NCBI RefSeq assembly: GCF_000377785.1 | Contig: NZ_KB898724.1 | Span: 186,001 to 250,000 of the forward strand | Source: Thioalkalivibrio sp. ALJ24 | Lineage (GTDB): Bacteria; Pseudomonadota; Gammaproteobacteria; Ectothiorhodospirales; Ectothiorhodospiraceae | DNA: 64,000 bases | Direction of reading: 5' to 3' | In this document: piece after piece, positions 36,676-45,192 of the stretch | How positions within the stretch are numbered: the stretch's first letter is position 1 | Layout: every line of letters starts with the position of its first letter | Notes under the pieces: model-generated | What the model was told of the DNA's origin: nothing | The model's input: the letters and a program-made list of their open reading frames with translations, nothing else | Databases searched by the model: none | Made by a program: the position numbers and the translations under genes

Positions 36676-38852
36676 TGCCCGCCATCCGGGCCGCTGCCTG
36701 GATGGCGTGCGGGGCACGGGCCGTGGTTTGGCGGCCGGAGGTTCAGGGGCGGGTGTCCCGGCTGGTGCTGGCGATGTGGCTGATGGCCCCGCTGGCGGTG
36801 ATGCCCGCATGGGCGTCCGACTCCGCCGGGTCCACCGGGTCCACCGGGTCCACCGGGGGCTCCGGCGCCGGTCTGCAGATCGAACGCATCCTGCACGAGG
36901 CCCTCGACGTCGAGCGTCTGTCCGCGAGCGTGGCGCTGCGCGGCGGGCGGCTGACGGTCTCGGCCACGGCCGATCGCCTGCTCCTGCCCGAACCGCTGGG
37001 CACCCTGTCCGGGGTGCGCCTGGAATGTCCGTCGCTGGTCCCGACCACCGCGGGCTGGCGCTGTCGCGAGGCGCGGCTGTCGGCCGATGGCGGGGACCTG
37101 GCGCTGGCGGATCACCCGCTGCGGCTGGACTGGAACACGCGGCGCAATCGGGTGCGCATTGCAGGCCCGTGGCCGGACTGGTTCGGGGCCGAGGGCGAGT
37201 TCGTGGCGCGCGTGGCGGGTGCCGACGACTGGCGGGTGGAGCTGACGCTGCAGGGGCTCGACCCGGTGGCGCTGGCGGAATCGCCGCGGCTGGCGGCCTG
37301 GTTGCCGGAGGAGCCGCCGGTGGTGCTGCAGGGCGGGCGCGCGGATCTTGAACTGGAGGGCGATGCGCGCGGCGGTCATCGGGCACGCCTTGCGCTGCAC
37401 GACCTGGCGTTTTCCGATGTCGTGGGGCTGCGCGCGGGCGAGGGCATCGACGGGCATCTGCAGGCGCGCGAGGACGACGGGGCCTGGGCGCTGGAGGGCC
37501 GGCTGGAGACCGGAGCGGTGTTTGTCGATCCGTGGTTTGTCGATCTGGCCGAGACCGGGGCATTGCAGGTGGACCTGGAGGAGCTTCGACCGGGGGCGGA
37601 CCCGCTCACGGACGGGCTGGATCTGGCCGCGCTGCGGGGAAGCCTGGGCGACATGCTCGAATTCTCCGGCGAGCAGGTGCGGATCGGGTCGCTGGAATCC
37701 CCGGCACCGTCGGGTATCTTTCGCGCGACCGCGGAGGACCCGGGGGCAGTGCACGCGGTGCTGCTGGACCCGGTGCTCGCCGGAACGCTCGGGCGCGATC
37801 TGACGGTCAGCGGCGGTTCGGTCAGCGGACGGCTGGAGCTGGCCGGCGGCGAGCCGCGCGCGGCGGGCCTGCGCTGGAGCGGACTGGGGGCGGAGGACGG
37901 TGCAGGCCGCTTCGGCGTGGCGGGCAGTGACGGCGAACTGGACTGGCTGGCGGATGCCCCCGGGCGGCCCGGGCAGGTGAGCTGGGAACGGGCCCATCTG
38001 TTCCGCCTGCCGCTGGGCGAGTTCGAGGCGCGCGTGCGAGCGCAGCCGGACGGGATCGACCTGCTGCAGGAGACCCGCATCCCGATCATCGACGGCGCCC
38101 TGCGCGCGGATGACTTCGGTCTGCGTCTGACCGCCGATGGCCCGGACGTGCGCTTCACCGGCGGGGTGCAGGCGGTCTCGCTGGAGCCGTTGACCGAGAT
38201 CCTGGACTGGCCGCGTTTCTCCGGCCGGCTGGCCGGCATGATCCCGGAGGTGCGTCTGGACCGCGGCGACCTGGCGGTGGACGGGCGGCTGCTGGTGCAG
38301 GTGTTCGATGGCGACGTGGTGCTGCGCGACGTGCGCGTGCGCGACCTGTTCGGGCGGACCCCGGAGCTCGGTCTGTCGGCACGCATGGACCGGCTGGACC
38401 TGGAGCTGGTCACGCGGGCGTTCGAGGTGGGCCGGGTGGAGGGGCGCTTGTCAGGGCGGCTGGATGATCTGCACATGATCGACTGGCGTCCGGTGCGCAT
38501 GGATCTGGCCCTGCGGACACCCGAAGACGACCCGGGCCGGCGGCGCATCTCGCAGCGCGCGGTGCAGAACATCACCGAGTTGGGCGGGCCGGTGCAGGCG
38601 GCGGCTTCGTCGGTCTTCCTGCGCTTCTTCGAGAACTTTTCCTACCGGCGGCTGGGCTTTCGCTGCCAGCTGCGCGGCGGGGTCTGCGAACTGGACGGGG
38701 TGGGCGAGCGTGCGGACGGTGGCTTTACCCTGGTGCAGGGGGGCGGGCTGCCGCGCATCGAGGTGATCGGCTACAACCGCCGCGTTGACTGGGACGAGCT
38801 CCTGCGCGGGCTGTCGCGGGTGACCGCCGGGGAGACGCCGGAGGTCCGCTGA
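36672..38852 (+). CDS. YdbH-like AsmA-family envelope protein
   Basis: A 726-residue protein with an N-terminal hydrophobic signal/anchor (about 27-49), a Gly-Ser-Thr linker coded by tandem 9-bp repeats, and a long periplasmic region of alternating beta strands. The C-terminal part (RISQRAVQNITELGGPVQAAASSVFLRFFENFSYRRLGFRCQL, seen as SQRAVQNITELGG and FENFSYRRLGF) matches the YdbH C terminus. YdbH, with TamB and YhdP, is an AsmA-like bridge for phospholipid traffic to the outer membrane. The next gene encodes a DUF1318 (YdbL-type) lipoprotein, as in E. coli ydbH-ynbE-ydbL, which supports the call. Confidence 0.82.
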   Translation: MMPAIRAAAWMACGARAVVWRPEVQGRVSRLVLAMWLMAPLAVMPAWASDSAGSTGSTGSTGGSGAGLQIERILHEALDVERLSASVALRGGRLTVSATADRLLLPEPLGTLSGVRLECPSLVPTTAGWRCREARLSADGGDLALADHPLRLDWNTRRNRVRIAGPWPDWFGAEGEFVARVAGADDWRVELTLQGLDPVALAESPRLAAWLPEEPPVVLQGGRADLELEGDARGGHRARLALHDLAFSDVVGLRAGEGIDGHLQAREDDGAWALEGRLETGAVFVDPWFVDLAETGALQVDLEELRPGADPLTDGLDLAALRGSLGDMLEFSGEQVRIGSLESPAPSGIFRATAEDPGAVHAVLLDPVLAGTLGRDLTVSGGSVSGRLELAGGEPRAAGLRWSGLGAEDGAGRFGVAGSDGELDWLADAPGRPGQVSWERAHLFRLPLGEFEARVRAQPDGIDLLQETRIPIIDGALRADDFGLRLTADGPDVRFTGGVQAVSLEPLTEILDWPRFSGRLAGMIPEVRLDRGDLAVDGRLLVQVFDGDVVLRDVRVRDLFGRTPELGLSARMDRLDLELVTRAFEVGRVEGRLSGRLDDLHMIDWRPVRMDLALRTPEDDPGRRRISQRAVQNITELGGPVQAAASSVFLRFFENFSYRRLGFRCQLRGGVCELDGVGERADGGFTLVQGGGLPRIEVIGYNRRVDWDELLRGLSRVTAGETPEVR
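36828..36854 (+). repeat. Three perfect 9-bp coding repeats (gggtccacc)
   Basis: Three exact copies encode GST-GST-GST just after the predicted signal sequence of the YdbH-like protein. Such a microsatellite may vary in copy number and lengthen or shorten the linker without shifting frame. Confidence 0.85.
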
Positions 38853-38935
38853 CCTGGTTCATGTCCCGGTCAGCCAGCCGCTGATCTAATGTAGGATAAA
38901 GGCGATTCTTGCCGTGCCTGCCAAGGGAGTTGCAC

Positions 38936-39589
38936 ATGAAAGTCTGGTTCGGGGTTCCCGCGCTTGCCCTGCTGTCCGCACTGGTGGCGGGCTGCGTGAC
39001 GATCAACATCTATTTCCCCGCCGCCGCGGCCGAGGATGCCGCGCGTGCGATCGTGCGCGACGCCCTGCAGCTGCACGACATCGACGAGCTGCGCGAGCTC
39101 GAGCCCGAGTCCGCGCCTGAGACGGACGGGGGGTCTTCGGATGCGGGTCCGTCGGGGGCCGGGGACGTGGCCGGCGAACGTTCGACCCCGTTGCTGGCGC
39201 GTCTGCTCGAAGGGCTGATCGCGCCGGCCGCGGCGAGCAATCCGGATCTGGAGGTGGAGACCCCGGCGATCAATCGCATCCGCGCGTCGATGCGCGAGCG
39301 TGCCCCGCAGCTGGCCCCGCACTTTCGCAGCGGGGCGATCGGCTTCGGCGAAGAGGGCGAGGTCGCCATCCGCGATCTGTCCGAGGTGCCGCTGCGCGAG
39401 CGCAGCGATGTCCAGCGGCTGGTGAGCGAGGAGAACTCGGACCGCAGCTCGCTGTACCGCGAGATCGCCCGCGCCAACGACCGTCCGGACTGGGAAGACC
39501 GGATCCGCGATACCTTCGCCCGGGTCTGGGTGGAAGAGGCGCCCGCCGGTTACTGGTACCGCTCCGGCGGCGAATGGCGGCAGAAATGA
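38936..39589 (+). CDS. DUF1318 lipoprotein combining YnbE-like anchor and YdbL-like domain
   Basis: A 217-residue lipoprotein with lipobox VAGC (Cys20) followed at once by VTINIYFPAAAAEDAARAIV. That segment resembles the ITIN-strand of the small lipoprotein YnbE. After a Ser/Gly/Asp linker (about 60-85), the C-terminal half (about 120-217; NRIRASMRERAP, SSLYREIARAND, GYWYRSGGEWRQK) matches YdbL/DUF1318. In E. coli YnbE and YdbL are separate; here they seem to be one polypeptide, and no separate ynbE-like frame lies in the 83-bp gap. GGGAG precedes the ATG at 38936. Confidence 0.85.
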   Translation: MKVWFGVPALALLSALVAGCVTINIYFPAAAAEDAARAIVRDALQLHDIDELRELEPESAPETDGGSSDAGPSGAGDVAGERSTPLLARLLEGLIAPAAASNPDLEVETPAINRIRASMRERAPQLAPHFRSGAIGFGEEGEVAIRDLSEVPLRERSDVQRLVSEENSDRSSLYREIARANDRPDWEDRIRDTFARVWVEEAPAGYWYRSGGEWRQK

Positions 39590-39619
39590 TGCCCGCGGCA
39601 CGCGCGCGAGGGCCCGGCC

Positions 39620-41014
39620 TTGGGGGATAACGCCAGCCTGGGGGTGCGTCTGGAGGCCCGCCGGCGGCAGCTGGAACGCCTGGTGCTGGAGAGCGACCTG
39701 GCGGCCATGCCGCGCTGGAGGGCACTGGGACTGGGCATCCTGCGCGGACTGTACGGGCTGGTTCGCGAGGCGGCCGAGGGCCAGCTGACCCTGCGGGCGA
39801 TGAGCCTGGTGTACACCACGCTGCTGTCGATCGTCCCGCTGCTGGCGCTGTCGTTCTCCGTGCTCAAGGGCTTCGGCGCGCACAACGCGGTGGAGCCGGT
39901 ATTGCTGGAATTCCTCGAGCCGCTGGGTGAGCAGGGCGAGGAAATCGCCCAAAACGTGGTCAACTTCGTGGACAACATCCAGGTGGGCGCACTGGGCGCG
40001 GTGGGGCTGGTCTTCCTCGTGTACACCGTGGTGGCGCTGGTGCAGAAGATCGAGGCCGCGTTCAACACCATCTGGCGGGTGGAGACCCAGCGCAGCCTCG
40101 CGCAGCGCTTCACCAGTTATCTGTCGGTGATCATGATCGGGCCGCTGCTGGTCTTCGCGGCCCTCGGGATCACCGCCACGGTGATGTCCTCCGAGGCGAT
40201 GCAGGCGCTCGCGGGCGTCGAGCCGTTCGGCCTTCTGATCACCGAGTTCTCGCGTCTGGTCCCGTATCTGCTGATCATCGCGGCGTTCGCCTTCATCTAC
40301 ATGTTCGTGCCGAACACGCGGGTACGGCCGGGTCCGGCGCTGGTGGGGGCGGTGGTCGCAGGCGTGCTGTGGCAGAGCATGGGCTGGGTGTTCGCCAACA
40401 TGATCACGGAGTCGACCCGTTACGACGCGATCTATTCCGGCTTCGCGATCATGATCCTGCTGCTGATCTGGGTCTATCTGGCGTGGCTGATCCTGCTGAT
40501 CGGGTCCAATGTCGCGTTCTATGTGCAGCACCCGGAATACATGAACGTGCGCGGGCGCCGGCCGCGGCTGTCGGCGGCGGCGCATGAGCGCCTGGGGCTC
40601 AATCTGATGCAGGTGGTGGCCCGCCATTTCGTGGAAGGGCGCACGCCGCCCACGGTGGATGGCGTTGCGGAGGCCCTGTACGTCCCGGGCAATGCCCTGG
40701 GCGGGGTCGCGCGGGCGCTGGAGGCAGCGGGGCTGCTGCGGCGGACCGAGGAACATGGTCTGCTGCCGGGGCGCGATCTCGACCACATCCCGGTCGCGGA
40801 GGTCCTGCAGGCATTGCGCGAGGATCAGGACGACCCGGCGCTGCGGACCCTGCATGGTGATCCGGCGGTGGAGTCGACCCTGGGGGAGCTGGACTCGGCG
40901 CGCCAGCGGCACCTGGGCGAGCGCACGGTCCGGGATCTGCTGGAGAACGGGAGCGGGGCCGCAGACAGGGCGGGGACCCGGGATTCAGCCGCGGAGGAAC
41001 CGCTGGCCTCGTGA
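39620..41014 (+). CDS. YihY/BrkB-family membrane protein
   Basis: A 464-residue protein whose first 300 residues are a YihY domain with six helices. Visible motifs are LTLRAMSLVYTTLLSIVPLLALSFSVLKGF, IQVGALGAVGLVFLVYTVVALVQKIEAAFNTIWRV, and YAIYSGFAIMILLLIWVYLAWLILLIG-type YDAIYSGFAIMILLLIWVY. The last 150 residues look soluble and winged-helix-like (TPPTVDGVAEALYVPGNALGGVARALEAAGLL). Older annotation as ribonuclease BN is incorrect for this family, and its function is unresolved. The longest frame starts at TTG 39620; the first ATG is at 39706. Confidence 0.9.
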   Translation: MGDNASLGVRLEARRRQLERLVLESDLAAMPRWRALGLGILRGLYGLVREAAEGQLTLRAMSLVYTTLLSIVPLLALSFSVLKGFGAHNAVEPVLLEFLEPLGEQGEEIAQNVVNFVDNIQVGALGAVGLVFLVYTVVALVQKIEAAFNTIWRVETQRSLAQRFTSYLSVIMIGPLLVFAALGITATVMSSEAMQALAGVEPFGLLITEFSRLVPYLLIIAAFAFIYMFVPNTRVRPGPALVGAVVAGVLWQSMGWVFANMITESTRYDAIYSGFAIMILLLIWVYLAWLILLIGSNVAFYVQHPEYMNVRGRRPRLSAAAHERLGLNLMQVVARHFVEGRTPPTVDGVAEALYVPGNALGGVARALEAAGLLRRTEEHGLLPGRDLDHIPVAEVLQALREDQDDPALRTLHGDPAVESTLGELDSARQRHLGERTVRDLLENGSGAADRAGTRDSAAEEPLAS

Positions 41015-41053
41015 CCCCTCCCAACCCAGGGCCCGGCGACGGGCTCGGCGGGA

Positions 41054-41494
41054 TCAGGCGTCGGAAGAGTCCGCCTCCGCATCCAGGCGCTGCTGGGCGC
41101 GCTCCATCAGCTGGCCGGAAACGCGCTCCACCAGCGAACCGGCCGCCTTGCGGACCGCGGCCTCCAGCAGCGGATTGCCCAGCCGGTATTCCAGCTCGAA
41201 TTCCACCCGGGTCAGACCCTCTCCGGCCGGCTGCAGCCGGTAGCTGCCGCGGTTGTGGACACCGCGGATCGAGCGCCAGGCAAAATGCTCGGGCTCGATC
41301 GCGCTGCAGACCTCGACATCGAAATTCATGGTGATGCCCGCCGCCACGATCGTCCAGCGATACTGTTCCTCGCCCAGCGGTTCGATGGTGCGGACGTGAT
41401 CGCACAGATCGACGAAGTTGGGGACATGGCTGAGCAGGGCGAAGACCCGCTCGGGTTCGGCCTGCAGGGATGTTTCGTGGGTGATCCGGCGCAT
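41054..41494 (-). CDS. SRPBCC (START-like) protein
   Basis: A 146-residue cytoplasmic protein with a START/polyketide-cyclase-like fold: THETSLQAEPERVFALLSHVPNFVDLCDHVRTIE at the N terminus, beta strands with IVAAGITMNFDVEV, and a C-terminal amphipathic helix AAGSLVERVSGQLMERAQQRL. The family includes RatA/COQ10-like lipid binders, but the COQ10/RatA core motif is not clear enough here to choose a name. It is convergent with the YihY gene. Confidence 0.8.
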   Translation of the reverse strand: MRRITHETSLQAEPERVFALLSHVPNFVDLCDHVRTIEPLGEEQYRWTIVAAGITMNFDVEVCSAIEPEHFAWRSIRGVHNRGSYRLQPAGEGLTRVEFELEYRLGNPLLEAAVRKAAGSLVERVSGQLMERAQQRLDAEADSSDA

Positions 41495-41664
41495 GCTGGC
41501 GACTCGACTCGATAAAGCGTGGGTTCGGGGAGTGAGATCCCCCGGAAAGCCCGCGGGTTCCCCGGATAATACGCGCCGGCCGTTCGCCCTGCATGCGGTT
41601 GTAGCCCCGAGTACGGCGTTCTACCATGTCGCCCGACCTCGCCGGAACCACCCAAGAGCCCCGT

Positions 41665-42192
41665 ATGAGCTTTGCCCGAGATCACCGGCCGGACCCCGAT
41701 GCCGGCTTCATGGAACGCTACGAGGCCGGTGCGCTGGGCGTCCTGCACTGGGAACAGCTGGACGCGTTGTGGGCCACGCTGCGCGCCGGTGCCCGCGACG
41801 CTGAATGGTATGTCTACGCGGTGGGGGAGAAGGTGCCTGAAGAACCGGTCAGCGCGGCCGAACTGGACCGTTTCCTCGCCGAGGTGGATGCCCTGCTGCG
41901 CGCCGATCACGACGAGAGCTACTGCGGCATCGTCTACGTGGACGACCGCGAGAACCCGCGCTTCGTGAAGATCTTCGACCCCAACAACCTCGGCTCCTCC
42001 TGCGGTTCGTCGGGCCTGCGGGTGCTGCCGGGCTGGATCCTGTCCACCGTGCCGCCGGAAGACCTGCAGGCGGCCATGCCCCCGCCGAACAGCCGCCGCC
42101 GCTGGTGGCAGCGGCTTTTCCCCCGCGCCGGTGCCGACCAGGAAGGGGCCGGGCGACCGGCGCTGTCACGGGCGAAATCCGGTACCCGGTAG
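41665..42192 (+). CDS. Conserved hypothetical protein
   Basis: A 175-residue soluble protein of no family I recognise. It is acidic in its first 110 residues (EWYVYAVGEKVPEEPVSAAELDRFLAEVDALLRADHDESYCGIVYVDDREN, seen as several short motifs) and carries FDPNNLGSSCGSSGLRVLPGW. The tail is basic (SRRRWWQRLFPRAG), perhaps membrane- or nucleic-acid-binding. The ATG at 41665 gives the compact product; an upstream in-frame ATG at 41626 is possible. It is convergent with the DUF1841 gene. Confidence 0.75.
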   Translation: MSFARDHRPDPDAGFMERYEAGALGVLHWEQLDALWATLRAGARDAEWYVYAVGEKVPEEPVSAAELDRFLAEVDALLRADHDESYCGIVYVDDRENPRFVKIFDPNNLGSSCGSSGLRVLPGWILSTVPPEDLQAAMPPPNSRRRWWQRLFPRAGADQEGAGRPALSRAKSGTR

Positions 42193-42236
42193 GGACACGG
42201 GAGACGCCCCCGGGATCCGCGGTTCCGGATCCGGGT

Positions 42237-42671
42237 TCAGGCCCCGATGATGCCCTCGAGGCGTTTCAGGCATTCGAGATACTGCGCCTCGTCCGGCGGC
42301 TGGCCGCTGCGCTGGCTCTCCCACAGGGCCTGACCGAGACACTCCATCATCCGGTGTTCGGCGTCCAGTTCGCCGTAGCGGGCGCACAGCCGGTGGTGCA
42401 GGTCGCGGATGCCGGCCGGACGGTCGGTGGCGGCCTGCTCGCGCAGGCCCATGTGCATCGACATGTGCAGGAACGGGTTGGTGGCCCCCGATTCCGGCGG
42501 GAACTCCGCTGTCAGGGCCTTCTCGCGGTCGTTCAGCAGCGCATGGTATTCGGGGTGGTCGCGGATGATGCCGACCAGCACCTGTTCCATGTCGCTCAGG
42601 GGTTCCTCGTTGCGGGCCTTCTGCCAGGCATCCAGGAACTGGGTTCGCATGCGGTCGCGGTCGCCGTACAT
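42237..42671 (-). CDS. DUF1841 family protein
   Basis: A 144-residue protein starting MYGDRDRMRTQFLDAWQKA, the usual DUF1841 opening, with MEQVLVGIIRDHPEYHALL, NPFLHMSMHMGLREQAATDRP and HRMMECLGQALWESQRSGQ. The frame is open upstream inside nth, but the ATG at 42671, four bases after the nth stop, begins the conserved region. Function is unknown; nth-DUF1841 adjacency is common in beta- and gammaproteobacteria. Confidence 0.9.
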   Translation of the reverse strand: MYGDRDRMRTQFLDAWQKARNEEPLSDMEQVLVGIIRDHPEYHALLNDREKALTAEFPPESGATNPFLHMSMHMGLREQAATDRPAGIRDLHHRLCARYGELDAEHRMMECLGQALWESQRSGQPPDEAQYLECLKRLEGIIGA

Positions 42672-42675
42672 TGCA

Positions 42676-43311
42676 TCAGGCCTCGGTCTTGTCCTTGTAT
42701 TCACACAGATCGCGGATCACACACTGCCCGCAATCCGGCCGGCGTGCGCGGCACACGTACCTTCCGTGCAGGATCAGCCAGTGGTGGGCGTCGCGCAGGA
42801 ACTCCTTCGGAGTGAATTTCAGGAGCTTCTTCTCGACCTCCAGCACGGTCCTGCCGGGGGCCAGTCCGGTGCGGTTGGCCACGCGGTAGATGTGCGTGTC
42901 CACCGCGATGGTGGGTTCGCCGAAGGCCGTGTTGAGCACCACGTTGGCGGTCTTGCGGCCGACCCCGGGCAGGGCCTCCAGCGCCTTGCGGTCGCGCGGC
43001 ACCTCGCCGCCGTGGAGTTCCACCAGCATGCGGCAGGCCTTCATGATGTTCTCGGCCTTGGCGTTGTACAGGCCGATGGTGCGGATGCATTCCTTCAGGC
43101 CGTCCAGTCCCAGGTCGAGGATGGCCTGCGGGGTGTTCGCCACCGGGAACAGCCGCCGGGTCGCCTTGTTCACGCCCACGTCGGTCGCCTGCGCGGACAG
43201 GATCACCGCCACCAGCAGCTCGAACGGGGTGTTGTATTCCAGCTCGGTGGTGGGCTCGGGATTCGCCGCCCGCAGGCGTTCGAAGATCTCGCGGCGCTTG
43301 GCGGCATTCAT
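42676..43311 (-). CDS. nth: Endonuclease III
   Basis: A 211-residue DNA glycosylase/AP lyase for oxidised pyrimidines. The helix-hairpin-helix has LPGVGRKTANVVLN with the catalytic Lys, followed by VDTHIYRVANRTG with the catalytic Asp. The [4Fe-4S] loop is C-x6-C-x2-C-x5-C (CRARRPDCGQCVIRDLC). Length equals that of E. coli Nth. It precedes the DUF1841 gene in a two-gene unit. Confidence 0.98.
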   Translation of the reverse strand: MNAAKRREIFERLRAANPEPTTELEYNTPFELLVAVILSAQATDVGVNKATRRLFPVANTPQAILDLGLDGLKECIRTIGLYNAKAENIMKACRMLVELHGGEVPRDRKALEALPGVGRKTANVVLNTAFGEPTIAVDTHIYRVANRTGLAPGRTVLEVEKKLLKFTPKEFLRDAHHWLILHGRYVCRARRPDCGQCVIRDLCEYKDKTEA

Positions 43312-43351
43312 GGGGCGGGGCTTCCGGCGGTTTCAGGGGACTCAAACGAAA

Positions 43352-43373
43352 CCGGCCCCGCGAACGGGGCCGG
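43352..43373 (-). terminator. Intrinsic terminator after the 43.4-kb unknown gene
   Basis: A perfect 9-bp stem (ccggccccg / cggggccgg) with a cgaa loop is followed on the minus strand by TTTCGTTT. It closes the single-gene unit above nth. Confidence 0.8.
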
Positions 43374-43403
43374 ACAATGCGCGGGACTGCGGCGCGATCG
43401 TGA

Positions 43404-43841
43404 TCAGACGTGGCGGTACACGCCCACATCCGGCGCCGGCTCGCGCGGCTTTTCTTCCGCTTCCTTCGCGAGGTCGGCCAGCAGCTTGGAGTGCTTCTCC
43501 TCGAGATCGTGCATCGCCTTCTCGTCCATCTTGGGGAAGATGATGTCGCGGACGAACGAGCCCAGCTCGGCCATGCACTCCGCCCAGTACTTGTCGTTCA
43601 GGTGGAACGAGTGCTCGGCGTGGGTACCCATGGGGTAGCTGTTGAACCGGGTGATCATGGTGACGGACAGGTCGCTGTCCTTCTCGACGAAATCCTTGGC
43701 GAAGTCGTACCACCACTTGTAGTACTTCTCCTGCAGCTCCTCACCAAAGCCGTGGTTCTCGAAGAATGCGGCGATGGTGCCGCGCGGGGCCTGGCCGTAG
43801 CGCGTACCGCGCTTGCCGGCGAACGGGAAATGTCCAGCCAT
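43404..43841 (-). CDS. Unknown small protein with its own promoter and terminator
   Basis: A 145-residue soluble protein starting MAGHFPFAGKRGTRYG; I recognise no family. It is rich in aromatic and charged residues (EKYYKWWYDFAKDFVEKDSD, HAEHSFHLNDKYWAECM) and likely all-helical, ending in an acidic/basic helix and EPAPDVGVYRHV. It has an unusually good promoter, a GGAGAG ribosome site and a strong terminator, so it is probably expressed well as a single gene. Several His/Glu/Cys residues could bind metal, but that is only a suggestion. Confidence 0.85.
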   Translation of the reverse strand: MAGHFPFAGKRGTRYGQAPRGTIAAFFENHGFGEELQEKYYKWWYDFAKDFVEKDSDLSVTMITRFNSYPMGTHAEHSFHLNDKYWAECMAELGSFVRDIIFPKMDEKAMHDLEEKHSKLLADLAKEAEEKPREPAPDVGVYRHV

Positions 43842-43882
43842 GCCTGCTCTCCTGGGACGATTGGAATTTTTGTAGCGACGGC

Positions 43883-43910
43883 AGTGTACCCGCTGGGCGC
43901 CGGGAATCAA
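43883..43910 (-). promoter_or_regulatory. Sigma70-type promoter of the 43.4-kb unknown gene
   Basis: On the minus strand TTGATT (43910-43905) and TACACT (43888-43883) lie 16 bp apart, with a start expected about 35 bp before the ATG at 43841. Confidence 0.6.
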
Positions 43911-44026
43911 GGCCGGGGCGCCGGCGCGGCCCCGGGGACTCCGGTGATCGGGCGCGCGACGGCCTGTGTCGCAGGCGCTCCCGCGCTACACTTCTCACCC
44001 GATCCCCACCGCCTGGAGCCCGCATC

Positions 44027-44968
44027 ATGGCCGACCCCGATCCCGCCCGTCCGCAGGACCGCGAGACGGACACCGGGCGCGACGAATACACCCCGCTGCC
44101 GCGAAGCTTCCTGATCGGCTCGCTGATCACGCTGGCCCTGTTCATCTGGGGCGTGAGCCTGCTGTGGCCGCACATGGAGGACTGGCTGGCCGAGCTGTCG
44201 ATCCTGCAGATCGGCCTGCTGGCCAGCTTCGTCGCCGGGCTGTTCACCGCCGTCGGGGCCATCCCCATCTTCTTCCTGCGGCGTCTGAAGCAGTCGGTCG
44301 AGGACGCGATGATGGGGTTTGGCGCCGGGGTCATGCTCTCGGCGACCGCCTTCGAGCTGGCGTTGCCGGCGGTGGAGCAGGCCGAAGCCCAGCACGGCAG
44401 CGTGGCCATGGCCATCTTCGTGATGGCCGGCGGCATTGCCCTGGGCGGGGGCTTCCTGCTGCTGCTGCACAAGGCCGTGCCGCACGAACACTTCGTGATC
44501 GGCCCGCAGAGCGGCGCCGACCCGGCGAAGATCCGCCGGGTGTGGCTGTTCATTTTCGCCATCGCCCTGCACAACCTGCCCGAGGGGCTCGCGGTGGGCG
44601 TGGGCTTCGGCGGCGACGACGTCAGCGACGGCATCGCCCTGGCCGTGGCCATCGGCCTGCAGAACATGCCCGAGGGGCTGGTGGTGGCCATCGCCCTGCT
44701 GTCGCTGGGCTACAGCCGGGCGGCGGCCTTTGGCGTGACCCTGCTGACCGGTCTGGTGCAGCCGGTCGGCGGGCTGATCGGTGCCGGTGCCATCACCCTG
44801 ATGGAGTTCCTGCTGCCCTGGGGCCTGGCCTTCGCCGCCGGGGCCATGCTGTTCGTCATCAGCCACGAGATCATCCCTGAGTCCCACCGCAAGGGCCACG
44901 AGGCCCAGGCCACCACCGGGGTGCTGGTCGGTTTCGTGACCCTGCTGGCCATCGACCTGGCGCTTTAG
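44027..44968 (+). CDS. ZIP-family divalent metal transporter
   Basis: A 313-residue inner-membrane transporter with eight predicted helices and a short hydrophilic N terminus. The two metal-binding helices show HNLPEGLAVGVGFGGDD and QNMPEGLVVAIALL, the paired motifs of the ZIP family (ZupT/GufA-like). The His to Gln change in the second motif is common in the GufA group. Zinc, iron or manganese import is likely. The ATG at 44027 is preferred over frames reading through the divergent promoter. Confidence 0.93.
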   Translation: MADPDPARPQDRETDTGRDEYTPLPRSFLIGSLITLALFIWGVSLLWPHMEDWLAELSILQIGLLASFVAGLFTAVGAIPIFFLRRLKQSVEDAMMGFGAGVMLSATAFELALPAVEQAEAQHGSVAMAIFVMAGGIALGGGFLLLLHKAVPHEHFVIGPQSGADPAKIRRVWLFIFAIALHNLPEGLAVGVGFGGDDVSDGIALAVAIGLQNMPEGLVVAIALLSLGYSRAAAFGVTLLTGLVQPVGGLIGAGAITLMEFLLPWGLAFAAGAMLFVISHEIIPESHRKGHEAQATTGVLVGFVTLLAIDLAL

Positions 44969-45192
44969 GGCATCCACGTGCCGCTCCGCGTTCAGTGCGG
45001 GGCGGGTCCTGCATCCCCGAACCCCTCCGTTTGAAGGGGGCGGGTCGAGCGAAAAGACGGCACCATTCGGATGTTGCTGAATACGGACCTGCTTCACGTC
45101 GGCGCCGAAATCACCTACATTGAGAACCGGTTCGCAAACCGGCAATGCAGGCTTTCGCCCTTTCACCATGACGTCCCATCCGGAGGAACCTT

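Noticed and set aside
34219-37563. A 1114-codon antisense frame over ribB to the YdbH-like gene
   Set aside because: Low-complexity Pro/Arg/Ala composition and overlap with several real genes on both strands.
42205-42240. A terminator between the 41.7-kb unknown gene and the DUF1841 gene
   Set aside because: A ggatccg/cggatcc stem exists, but no T-run follows on either strand.
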